In this document: in pieces, positions 1 to 8,261 of the stretch
How positions within the stretch are numbered: the stretch's first letter is position 1
Layout of the letters: the number at the start of each line of letters is the position of its first letter
Source: SXRF01 sp038043465
Lineage (GTDB): Bacteria; Pseudomonadota; Alphaproteobacteria; Rickettsiales; SXRF01
Assembly (NCBI GenBank): GCA_038043465.1
Contig: JBBTBX010000006.1
Location: 404,066 to 468,065, forward strand
DNA: 64,000 nt
Direction of reading: 5' to 3'
The notes under the pieces: model-generated
Told to the model about the DNA's origin: nothing
What the model saw: the letters and a program-made list of their open reading frames with translations, nothing else
Database searches by the model: none
Position numbers and translations under genes: made by a program

Positions 1-98
1 TGCCCGCGCTATTTCGCAAGCTGAGACTAGATATTTGTTATAATCAGTGCTATTCATCTGGGTATACTTACAATCTTAATTTATAGAAGTATTTACTC

Positions 99-3000
99 AT
101 GATTACCTCCTACTTGCAACAACAGAGCGCGCATCTTGCCAAAATCATTTCTGCTTTACCTAAGAATGCCGATAAAGATTTTTCTTATTTTGTTTCTAAG
201 TTTTATGCAAAATTGCCAGTTGATGATCTTCTTGCATTAGAGCCGGATAAGGCAATTGCCTTGGCAAAAAATGCGTTTGAGTTCATGACGGAGCGTAAAG
301 GCGATGCACCGAAGATCCGCATTTTCACTCCCGATAAAAAACAGCACGGTTACGAATCAAGGCATCTGGTGCTGGAGCTAATCAACGATGACATGCCTTT
401 TCTGGTGGATTCTCTGTCGATGGAGCTGACGCGCCGTGGCTTTACCATTTATACTACCATCCACCCGATAATCAATGTTTCGCGTGACAAGAACGGAAAA
501 ATTTTAACCATAAGCGATAAGGGCGACAAAAAGGAATCACTTATTCATTTTGAAATTTCTTCCATCCCTGATGGTACGGAGAGTGACCAGCTGATACAGG
601 ATTTGGATTGGATATTGCAAAATGTCCGTGCCTCAGTTGAGGATTGGCAAAAAATTATGGAAAAAGCCAAATTAGCGGCTGATTCTCTTAAACTTGGTGG
701 GAAGGCAACAAGTGCTGATTCAATCGATGAAGTTCGTGATTTCCTGGAATGGATAGTGGATAAAAATTTTATATTTCTTGGTTATGCCGAATATCAGTTT
801 TTTGATGATAAGGGTAAAGAAGTGTTTTCGGTTATACCGGATTCCAAACTTGGCATTTTAAAACTGACCGATGAAATATCCCCGCGCGGGATAGAGGCAA
901 TGCCACTGGAGCAGAGGCATTTCCTGCTTATTCCGCAACTCATTGAAATAACCAAATCAAACCGTCGTTCGCTGGTGCATCGTTCAGTGCCGATGGATTA
1001 TATAGGTCTTAAGAAGTTTGATAAAAATGGTAATGTCGTTGGTGAGATTCGCTTTTTAGGATTATTTACTTCCAACGTCTATTACCAAAGCACGGAGTCG
1101 ATTCCACTTATCAGGCGCAAGGTCGCCCGCGTTCTCGAACGTTCGGAATTTGAACCAGCCAGCCATGATGGAAAATCCTTAAAAACAATTCTGGAATTCC
1201 TACCGCGCGATGAAATTTTTCAGATGTCCGATGAAGATATGCTGGAAACAAGCATGGGTATTCTGGCACTGGAATATAAGCCGACAGTGCGGATTTTTGC
1301 GCGCAAGGATGTATTTGAGCGTTTTATCAGTTTTATGATATTTGTTCCGCGTGAGAGGTTTTCTACTGAGTTACGCCGTCAGATTCAGCAGATTATCGAG
1401 CGCGGTTATAATGGTATCAGCTCATCATTTTCCACGCAGATTAATGAAGCACCGCTTGCTCGCCTTAACCTGATTATCCGAACCACGCCCAATGATATTC
1501 CCAAAGTTTCCTTGCAGACAGTGGAGCAGGAAATTGCCAAATGTGCTTATAAATGGTCGGATTTACTCAGTGCATCTCTTGCGAAAAAATATGATGAAAA
1601 AACTGCTGAGAAATTTGCCCATATTTACGGCGATGCTTTTCCACAAAGCTACATAAACAGTTATGATTCGGATGCAGCAGTAGCCGATATTGATAAAATA
1701 GAGCAGGCCGTAGCTTCGAAAAGCCTTGCGCTTGAACTGTTCTACAGGAAAAGAGAGGCTGATCAGAAAAAAGATCAGACTTTTCATTTAAAAATTTACA
1801 ATCCCAATGAAGAAATAGCTCTTTCCGACATACTTCCTATGTTGGAAAATAGCGGTTTCAGGGTTATTGAGGAGCATCCATTTTTAATAAAACCACAAAA
1901 TGAAAATAATGTGGCTGTATGGGTGCGTGATTTCCGTCTGCAACATATAAGCGATGTACAAATTGATTTTGCAAAGATCAAGCCGCTACTTGAACAAGCC
2001 TTACTCAAGGTTTGGCGATTGGAAATGGAAAATGATCGGCTTAATGCACTTATTTTGAAAGCCGGACTCAATTTCAGGCAGGTTACGCTGCTTCGGGCTT
2101 ATGCTAAATATTTGAAGCAAGCTGGGTTTGTGCATGGTTTAATGGCGATTTGCCAGGCTTTCACTGCCCATCCGCAGATTATAAAAAATATTGTGGAGAT
2201 GTTTGAATCACGCTTTAATCCAGCAACCAGCAACCAGCAACCAACTCCTGATTTTGAAGCGCAACTGGCGCAAGTAGAAAGTGCGACGCATGACCGCATA
2301 TTACGCCGTTATATAGAATTAATTGGTGCAACACTGCGCACCAACTATTTTCAAACAGGTAGCGATGGTAAAGACAAACCGGTTCTTTCCTTTAAATTTA
2401 ATTCAGCCAGCGTTCCTGATCTGCCAAAGCCAGTGCCGTATGCTGAGATTTTTGTCTATTCACCACGGGTGGAGGGTATCCATCTGCGGGGCGGGAAGGT
2501 TGCGCGTGGGGGCTTACGCTGGTCGGACAGACCTGATGATTTCCGCACCGAAGTTCTGGGGCTTATGAAAGCACAGATGGTGAAAAATTCGGTTATTGTG
2601 CCGGTTGGCTCTAAGGGTGGTTTTGTTCTTAAACAAGCTCCAACTGCTCGAGATAAATTGCAGGAAGAAGGCATTGCCTGCTATAAACTATATCTTAGCG
2701 GACTCCTTGATATTACCGATAATATAGTGGGCGGGAAAATAATTCCGCCTGAAAAAGTGGTTCGCCATGATGGTGATGACCCTTATCTGGTGGTTGCTGC
2801 CGATAAAGGAACAGCCAGCTTCTCCGACATTGCTAATTCCGTGTCAGCCGCTTACGGCTTCTGGTTGGGTGATGCCTTTGCTTCCGGTGGTTCGGTTGGC
2901 TATGACCATAAAAAAATGGCGATTACCGCTAAGGGAGCGTTTATTTCCGTTAAACGTCATTTTGCCGAGATGGGTGTGGATATAGACAGTGAAACTTTTA

Positions 3001-4754
3001 CCGCAACCGGCATTGGCGATATGGCTGGTGACGTGTTTGGCAATGGTATGTTGCTTTCAAAAAATATGCGCCTTGTTGCAGCGTTTAACCATCTGCATAT
3101 TTTTATTGATCCAACTCCAGATGAAAAAACCAGTTTTACTGAGCGCGAAAGGCTCTTTGAATTACCTCGTTCAAACTGGACAGACTATGATAAAAAGCTG
3201 ATTTCAAAGGGTGGCGGGATTTATGAACGCAGCGCGAAAAGCATTAGTTTAAGTGATGAAGCACAAGCTGCTCTGGGTGTAAGCAAAACGACTTTAACGC
3301 CAGATGAACTTATTCGCGCTATCTTGCTGGCACCGGTTGATTTGCTGTGGAATGGTGGCATCGGTACTTATGTCAAAGCACAAGATGAAAGCGACGATCA
3401 GGTTGGTGACCGTGCTAATAATGCGGTGCGGGTAAATGGCGGTGATCTGTGCTGCAAGATTATCGGCGAAGGCGGTAATCTCGGCTTCACCCAAAAAGGT
3501 CGCATCGAATATGCAAGGAATAATGGTCGGATAAATACTGACGCGATCGATAATTCTGCCGGTGTTGATTGTTCGGATCATGAGGTGAATATCAAGATTG
3601 CGTTTAGCAGCGAAATAGTCAGCAAAAAACTTACACTGGAAAAACGTGACGCATTACTTGCCTCCATGACCGATGAGGTGGGCGAGTTGGTGCTTAGGGA
3701 CAATACTCTGCAAACGCAGGCACTGAGTATTGAACAAGCGCGTGGCGTTAAACTTATTGATTCGCAGGTTCGCCTTATTCATCAGCTGGAAAAATTGGGG
3801 CTACTAAAAAGGGAGATTGAATTCCTGCCCAGCGATAAACAGCTTGCCGAGCTGAAAACCGCCGGCAAGGGGCTTACCCGTCCGGAACTTGCCGTTCTGC
3901 TTTCTTATAGCAAGATGGCACGCTATAATAGCCTGCTTGAATCCAACCTGCCCGATGATGAATATTTTGTTTCTGACCTGAAACGTTATTTCCCTAATGC
4001 TATGCGTGGAGAGTTTGCTACTGCAATCGAAAAGCATCCTCTAAGGCGGGAAATTATCGCGACTCTTATCACCAATGACATAGTGAATTATGCAGGCACG
4101 ACTTTCACTTTCAATATGGCGGTGGATCTTAATGTTTCCATGCGCGATGTGACTGCGGCTTATATTATAGTCCGTGATTTGTTCAATTTGCCGGAAATGT
4201 GGAAAACCATCGATGCGAAGATGGATACCACCGCGCAGATTGACACTATTTTTACTATTCAGAAATTTGTTGAACGCTCTATTTTCTGGCTGCTGCGTAA
4301 TGTTCGGCTGCCGATTAATATTTCCGAAGTTATCAAGGATTTCGCGCCGGCAATCAAGGAGATGAAAGGTGATTTGGAGCAGTTAACATCGGTTTTTGAT
4401 ATTATAACTATTGCCCGCCAGACCAAGAAAACCGTGGAAGATGTTAGCGTGATTTATGGAGAAATTGGCAGTAAATTACATTTGGAATGGCTGCGCTTAT
4501 GCTCACAGAATATCAATATGGATACTTATTTTGACCGGCTGGCGGCACAGGCTATCCTTGGCGATTTCTATGACGAGCAACGCCGTCTGGCAATATCGGT
4601 GATAACTGGCGGAAAAACCTTTGAGGATTGGCAGAAAGACAGGCAGGAAGCCTTAATCCGTTTTGATAATTTTATCCTGGAAATAAAATCAGGGGAGATT
4701 ATTAACCTGTCCAAACTCATGGTCGCGCTTAACCACTTGCGGGTTTTTGTGTAG
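99..4754 (+). CDS. gdhB: NAD-specific glutamate dehydrogenase, large (~180 kDa) type
   Basis: Oxidative deamination of glutamate to 2-oxoglutarate with NAD+, linking amino-acid catabolism to the TCA cycle in the cytoplasm. At 1551 residues it has the usual length of the large bacterial class. The catalytic core carries GLRWSDRPDDFRTEVLGL near residue 804 followed by KAQMVKNSVIVPVGSKGG, then ADKGTASFSDIAN, GGSVGYDHK, LLWNGGIGTYVK and GEGGNLGFTQ, all hallmarks of the family; the long N-terminal part would be the regulatory ACT-like region. The start ATG follows a TATAAT-like box at 39-44. A linker near residue 710 is coded by tandem 7-mers (see repeat at 2220). It reads alone on the plus strand, with a Fic gene following under its own operator. 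The family call is firm; the symbol follows common usage. Confidence 0.95.
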   Translation: MITSYLQQQSAHLAKIISALPKNADKDFSYFVSKFYAKLPVDDLLALEPDKAIALAKNAFEFMTERKGDAPKIRIFTPDKKQHGYESRHLVLELINDDMPFLVDSLSMELTRRGFTIYTTIHPIINVSRDKNGKILTISDKGDKKESLIHFEISSIPDGTESDQLIQDLDWILQNVRASVEDWQKIMEKAKLAADSLKLGGKATSADSIDEVRDFLEWIVDKNFIFLGYAEYQFFDDKGKEVFSVIPDSKLGILKLTDEISPRGIEAMPLEQRHFLLIPQLIEITKSNRRSLVHRSVPMDYIGLKKFDKNGNVVGEIRFLGLFTSNVYYQSTESIPLIRRKVARVLERSEFEPASHDGKSLKTILEFLPRDEIFQMSDEDMLETSMGILALEYKPTVRIFARKDVFERFISFMIFVPRERFSTELRRQIQQIIERGYNGISSSFSTQINEAPLARLNLIIRTTPNDIPKVSLQTVEQEIAKCAYKWSDLLSASLAKKYDEKTAEKFAHIYGDAFPQSYINSYDSDAAVADIDKIEQAVASKSLALELFYRKREADQKKDQTFHLKIYNPNEEIALSDILPMLENSGFRVIEEHPFLIKPQNENNVAVWVRDFRLQHISDVQIDFAKIKPLLEQALLKVWRLEMENDRLNALILKAGLNFRQVTLLRAYAKYLKQAGFVHGLMAICQAFTAHPQIIKNIVEMFESRFNPATSNQQPTPDFEAQLAQVESATHDRILRRYIELIGATLRTNYFQTGSDGKDKPVLSFKFNSASVPDLPKPVPYAEIFVYSPRVEGIHLRGGKVARGGLRWSDRPDDFRTEVLGLMKAQMVKNSVIVPVGSKGGFVLKQAPTARDKLQEEGIACYKLYLSGLLDITDNIVGGKIIPPEKVVRHDGDDPYLVVAADKGTASFSDIANSVSAAYGFWLGDAFASGGSVGYDHKKMAITAKGAFISVKRHFAEMGVDIDSETFTATGIGDMAGDVFGNGMLLSKNMRLVAAFNHLHIFIDPTPDEKTSFTERERLFELPRSNWTDYDKKLISKGGGIYERSAKSISLSDEAQAALGVSKTTLTPDELIRAILLAPVDLLWNGGIGTYVKAQDESDDQVGDRANNAVRVNGGDLCCKIIGEGGNLGFTQKGRIEYARNNGRINTDAIDNSAGVDCSDHEVNIKIAFSSEIVSKKLTLEKRDALLASMTDEVGELVLRDNTLQTQALSIEQARGVKLIDSQVRLIHQLEKLGLLKREIEFLPSDKQLAELKTAGKGLTRPELAVLLSYSKMARYNSLLESNLPDDEYFVSDLKRYFPNAMRGEFATAIEKHPLRREIIATLITNDIVNYAGTTFTFNMAVDLNVSMRDVTAAYIIVRDLFNLPEMWKTIDAKMDTTAQIDTIFTIQKFVERSIFWLLRNVRLPINISEVIKDFAPAIKEMKGDLEQLTSVFDIITIARQTKKTVEDVSVIYGEIGSKLHLEWLRLCSQNINMDTYFDRLAAQAILGDFYDEQRRLAISVITGGKTFEDWQKDRQEALIRFDNFILEIKSGEIINLSKLMVALNHLRVFV
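2220..2247. repeat. Tandem heptamer CCAGCAA x3 inside gdhB
   Basis: Three exact copies of CCAGCAA followed by CCAACTC, read in frame as part of an Asn/Pro/Gln-rich linker (NPATSNQQPTP). It matches the 7-base periodicity of other elements in this window, although here there is no inverted partner. Confidence 0.7.
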
Positions 4755-4768
4755 GCTTAAAATAAAAA

Positions 4769-4846
4769 AGTTTGTATACATCTCTTGATTGAATATATAC
4801 AAAGTGGCATAGTTTGTATAATTTAAAAAAAAGAAGTATACAAACT
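4769..4846. promoter_or_regulatory. Four-half-site operator upstream of the Fic gene
   Basis: Two copies of AGTTTGTATA (4769-4778, 4811-4820) each face an inverted copy: TATACAAAG at 4796-4804 and TATACAAACT at 4837-4846. The second pair is a perfect 10-bp inverted repeat with a 16-nt gap, ending at the ATG. Such paired dyads abutting a start codon suggest repression, possibly by the winged-helix end of the Fic protein itself; that link is inference. Confidence 0.65.
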
Positions 4847-5986
4847 ATGCAAATTGAAATTGGTAAAAATATTAAGCAAAAAGAAGGATTTACTGCATTT
4901 ATACCGCATGAATTTCCTCCCAGGCGTGGTTTTCAATTTAATGCCTTAACTTTAAAAAAGAACGACCAAGCCACAAGGTTGTTAGGTAAGCTGGATGGAA
5001 TAACCAAGCTTTTACCTGATGCCGATTATTTTTTACTTATGTATTTGCGTAAAGATGCGGCATCTTCCAGCCAGATTGAAGGAACGCAAGCAACAATGAT
5101 GGATGCAATTGAGGCGGAGGCGAATGCTAGTGCTTCTTTGCCTAAAGATGTTGATGATATTCTGCATTATATTAAAGCTCTTAGTTATGGAATGAAAAGA
5201 GTTGAGGAAGATGAATTTCCTATCTCAAACCGTTTTATTTGTGAATTGCATGAAGTACTTATGGATAATGCCAGAACTACGCAGCATGCTTATGCTGGCG
5301 AGTTTAGAACCACTCAAAACTGGATTGGTGGTACTCGTCCTGATAATGCTAGTTTTGTACCTCCACCTGTGATTGAAATGAATAGAGCATTAAGCGATCT
5401 TGAGAAATTTATTCATGCCGATGATTATACGCTTACTCTCATTAAAGCTGCTCTAATACATTCGCAATTTGAAACCATTCATCCTTTTGCCGATGGCAAT
5501 GGGAGAACTGGACGAATGCTGATTACTTTTTACCTATGGCAGGAAGGTTTTTTAGAGAAACCTGTTTTGTTTTTATCATCATTTTTTAAAAAACATCAGC
5601 AACTATATTATGAAAGACTAAGTGGTTATCATAATGGACAGGTTGAGAAGTGGGTTGAATTTTTTCTGGATGGGGTGATTGAAATAGCTGGTGAGGCAAT
5701 TGATGTCGCTGCCAAAATAACTGATCTACGTGAGCGAGATATGGTAAAACTACAATCTCTTGGAAAGAGAGCTTCGGAAAGCGCAGTTCTTATACTTCCT
5801 AAGCTTTATGCCCAACCAATTGTAAATGTTTCTATGATTGTAAAATGGACGGGTTACACCCCAGCGGGCGCACAAAAAATTGTTATGCGCTTTGTAGAAA
5901 TGGGCATTCTTGTACCAAAAGATGCTGATAAGAGATATGGGCAGCTTTATCTTTACAAAGATTATATTGAGATATTCTCTAGATAA
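4847..5986 (+). CDS. Fic family AMP-transferase, class II (N-terminal inhibitory motif)
   Basis: Fic enzymes move AMP (or another phosphate-containing group) from a nucleotide to a hydroxyl of a target protein. The catalytic motif HPFADGNGRTGR lies near residues 212-223. Upstream, near residue 74, SSQIEG fits the inhibitory [S/T]xxxE[G/N] motif, whose Glu blocks ATP binding; its position before the Fic core makes this class II. The last ~60 residues (from NVSMIVKWTGYTPAGAQK) look like a winged helix, as in Fic proteins that bind DNA. I chose the ATG at 4847 over a TTG 33 bases upstream because the TTG lies inside the operator. It stands alone between gdhB and convergent purH. Target unknown. 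Confidence 0.88.
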   Translation: MQIEIGKNIKQKEGFTAFIPHEFPPRRGFQFNALTLKKNDQATRLLGKLDGITKLLPDADYFLLMYLRKDAASSSQIEGTQATMMDAIEAEANASASLPKDVDDILHYIKALSYGMKRVEEDEFPISNRFICELHEVLMDNARTTQHAYAGEFRTTQNWIGGTRPDNASFVPPPVIEMNRALSDLEKFIHADDYTLTLIKAALIHSQFETIHPFADGNGRTGRMLITFYLWQEGFLEKPVLFLSSFFKKHQQLYYERLSGYHNGQVEKWVEFFLDGVIEIAGEAIDVAAKITDLRERDMVKLQSLGKRASESAVLILPKLYAQPIVNVSMIVKWTGYTPAGAQKIVMRFVEMGILVPKDADKRYGQLYLYKDYIEIFSR

Positions 5987-7528
5987 TTAATGCCGAAAAT
6001 GCCTGATTCCAGTAAACACCATTGCGATATTATGTTTATCAGCAGCTTCTATAACTTCTGCGTCACGCATTGAGCCGCCTGGCTGAATGATTGCGCTAAT
6101 TCCTGCCTGCGCTGCCATCTCCACATTATCAGCGAAAGGAAAAAATGCGTCTGATGCCAGAACGCAGCCTGTTGTTTCAAGTCCTGCTTCTTTTGCCTTC
6201 CAACAGGCGATACGGGTAGAATCAATACGGCTCATCTGCCCTGCCCCGATACCTATCGTTGCTCCGCCACGCACAAGGACAATAGTGTTTGATTTAACAT
6301 GTTTAGCAATGGTGAAAGCAAACAGCAAATCGTCCAGCTGGGATTTGCTTGGCGCAGTTTTAGTTGTGGTTTTAAGTTCATCTTTAGTGATAATCATATC
6401 ATCTTCCTGATATAGAAATCCGCCCGAAATGGTTTTTATAGTCATTTTCGGGGCTGGTTTGCGGGTATTTCCTGAGAGCAATAATTTTAGTTTTTTGCGG
6501 CTCGATAACGTCGAAACTGAATCCGCATCCGCGTCTGGAGCGATCATTACTTCCAAAAATAATTTGCCGAGCACGTCGCAGAATTCCTTGGTTAGCGGGC
6601 GGTTAGTGGCGATAATTCCGCCATAAGCCGACACAGGGTCGCAGGCAAGAGCTTTTGCAAAAGCTTCTACGATATTACCACCCACTGCTACACCGCAGGG
6701 GTTGGCGTGCTTTACAATTACGACAGCAGGCTCATCAAATTCGCGCACCAGTTCAAACGCCGCGCTGGCATCATTTAAGTTATTATAGCTAAGCTCTGCA
6801 CCTTGCACTTGCCTTGCGCCGGCGAGTGTACCAGTAATTTCACCAGCGGTGTAAAAAGCGGCTTTCTGGTGCGGGTTTTCACCGTAATGCAGGGATTGTT
6901 GTAATCTTCCAGCAATGGCTAGGTTCTGCGGGAATGGGTTTTCATTCTGGCGATTAAACCAATCACTAATAGCTGAGTCATAAGCTGCCGTTTTGCTATA
7001 GGCTTTAGCAGCAAGGAGTTTACGGGTTTTCAGGCTGGTGGCGTTTTTATTCGTCTTCATTTCTTCCATTACAGAAGCGTAATCACTTGGATCAGTTACG
7101 ATAGTTACGAATTCATGGTTTTTGGCGGCACTACGCACCATGCTCGGTCCGCCAATATCAATATTTTCAATGCATTCTTCAAAACCCGCACCCTTTGCCA
7201 CAGTTTCTTCAAACGGGTAGAGATTGATAACTACCAGATCAATGGCAGAAATATCATGTTCGCTCATTGCTTTTTTATGAGCTTCATTACTACGGACAGC
7301 AAGCAATCCACCATGAATCTTGGGATGCAAAGTCTTAACCCTTCCATCCATAATTTCTGGAAATCCAGTATGGTCAGAAACTTCAGTGACGGTAATACCA
7401 GCATCACGCAGAGCTTTAGCCGTGCCACCAGTTGAAAGGATTATTATATTTTGTGAAGCAAGAAATTTAGCAAAATCCAGCAGACCGGTTTTATCGGAAA
7501 CAGAAATAAGTGCGCATTTAATAGTCAT
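5987..7528 (-). CDS. purH: Bifunctional AICAR formyltransferase / IMP cyclohydrolase
   Basis: Catalyses the last two steps of de novo IMP synthesis in the cytoplasm. The N-terminal cyclohydrolase domain starts with the VSDKTGLLDFA motif (residues ~8-18) and has TLHPKIHGG; the C-terminal transformylase domain contains KHANPCGVAVG near residue 270, with the catalytic Lys-His pair. Length 513 is normal. A GAGAAGAG ribosome site precedes the ATG. It is the last gene of the minus-strand block, 22 bases after a toxin-antitoxin pair. Its presence implies the cell makes its own purines, unlike Rickettsia. Confidence 0.95.
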   Translation of the reverse strand: MTIKCALISVSDKTGLLDFAKFLASQNIIILSTGGTAKALRDAGITVTEVSDHTGFPEIMDGRVKTLHPKIHGGLLAVRSNEAHKKAMSEHDISAIDLVVINLYPFEETVAKGAGFEECIENIDIGGPSMVRSAAKNHEFVTIVTDPSDYASVMEEMKTNKNATSLKTRKLLAAKAYSKTAAYDSAISDWFNRQNENPFPQNLAIAGRLQQSLHYGENPHQKAAFYTAGEITGTLAGARQVQGAELSYNNLNDASAAFELVREFDEPAVVIVKHANPCGVAVGGNIVEAFAKALACDPVSAYGGIIATNRPLTKEFCDVLGKLFLEVMIAPDADADSVSTLSSRKKLKLLLSGNTRKPAPKMTIKTISGGFLYQEDDMIITKDELKTTTKTAPSKSQLDDLLFAFTIAKHVKSNTIVLVRGGATIGIGAGQMSRIDSTRIACWKAKEAGLETTGCVLASDAFFPFADNVEMAAQAGISAIIQPGGSMRDAEVIEAADKHNIAMVFTGIRHFRH

Positions 7529-7550
7529 ATACTCTTCTCAATTTTTATTA

Positions 7551-7853
7551 TTAATGGTGAATGCTGCGAAGTACAGCTTCTGGGTTATGTGCTATAACAT
7601 TAAGAAGAACCAATGCGGCTCCTTTTGGCTCTCTGCGTCCTTGCTCCCAATTGCGAATGGTCGCGGCACTAACTCCAAAAGCTGCCGCGAATTTATCCTG
7701 TGATAATCCAAGTTTGGAGCGGGCTTTTTTTACATCAATATCAGGAATTTTGATTTTGTGGGTAGTAGACATCTTTTTATTACCCTTACTGTAGGCAAGA
7801 GCTTGTTCAAGACCATGTAAAATGCTTTTTTCTACTTTATTAAATTTTTTCAT
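7551..7853 (-). CDS. HigA/NadS-like antitoxin, HTH_3 (Xre family)
   Basis: A 100-residue DNA-binding protein. The C-terminal half is a classic helix-turn-helix (KLGLSQDKFAAAFGVSAATIRNWEQGRREP) as in NadS/HigA antitoxins paired with RelE-like toxins. It starts 11 bases after the toxin gene stop, so both are on one transcript in toxin-first order, the layout typical of higBA. It is expected to neutralise the toxin and to repress the pair from the palindrome at 8211. An internal ATG (MSTTHKIKIP) could be an alternative start. Confidence 0.85.
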   Translation of the reverse strand: MKKFNKVEKSILHGLEQALAYSKGNKKMSTTHKIKIPDIDVKKARSKLGLSQDKFAAAFGVSAATIRNWEQGRREPKGAALVLLNVIAHNPEAVLRSIHH

Positions 7854-7864
7854 AATTTTCTCCT

Positions 7865-8203
7865 TTATATATATTCTTCAATAATAAGAGGTAATATTTT
7901 ACGGTAATGGTTGCAGGCTGCTTTACTAATATTTGCTTTTTCGTTTTTAGCAAATCCGGTAATTAGAAATACAGGAACATTCTCATTATAATAATAATGC
8001 ACTATCCTAAAGCCGCCGGATTTTCCTTTACCATCTTTTGCAAAACGGAACTTACGCAGTTCTCCAGAACCAGAAATAATATCGCCAATTTCCGGATTAT
8101 TCGCCAAATCACTTATAATTTTTAGCACATCATTTTCAGAGAGATATTTCTTTGCAAATGTTTTGAATTCAGGAAGCTCCACTACTGTAATATATTTTTC
8201 CAT
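7865..8203 (-). CDS. RelE-like toxin (HigB/RelE family)
   Basis: A 112-residue RelE-fold protein; the C-terminal part GELRKFRFAKDGKGKSGGFRIVHYYYNENVPVFLITGFAKNEK fits the family pattern in which a basic central strand (RKFRF, GGFRIVHYY) contacts ribosome-bound mRNA and the end reads FAKNEKANIS. Likely a translation-dependent mRNA interferase controlled by the downstream HTH protein. The start codon lies 7 bases from a perfect 8-bp dyad, the presumed operator. Confidence 0.85.
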   Translation of the reverse strand: MEKYITVVELPEFKTFAKKYLSENDVLKIISDLANNPEIGDIISGSGELRKFRFAKDGKGKSGGFRIVHYYYNENVPVFLITGFAKNEKANISKAACNHYRKILPLIIEEYI

Positions 8204-8210
8204 ATAGTTA

Positions 8211-8231
8211 CTATACGCTATTGGCGTATAG
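8211..8231. promoter_or_regulatory. Palindromic operator of the RelE/HTH toxin-antitoxin pair
   Basis: CTATACGC, spacer TATTG, GCGTATAG: a perfect 8-bp inverted repeat immediately upstream of the toxin start. Position and symmetry fit autoregulation by the HTH antitoxin. Confidence 0.7.
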
Positions 8232-8261
8232 AAGCAAGTGCAATTTTATCTCTGTGCAAAT

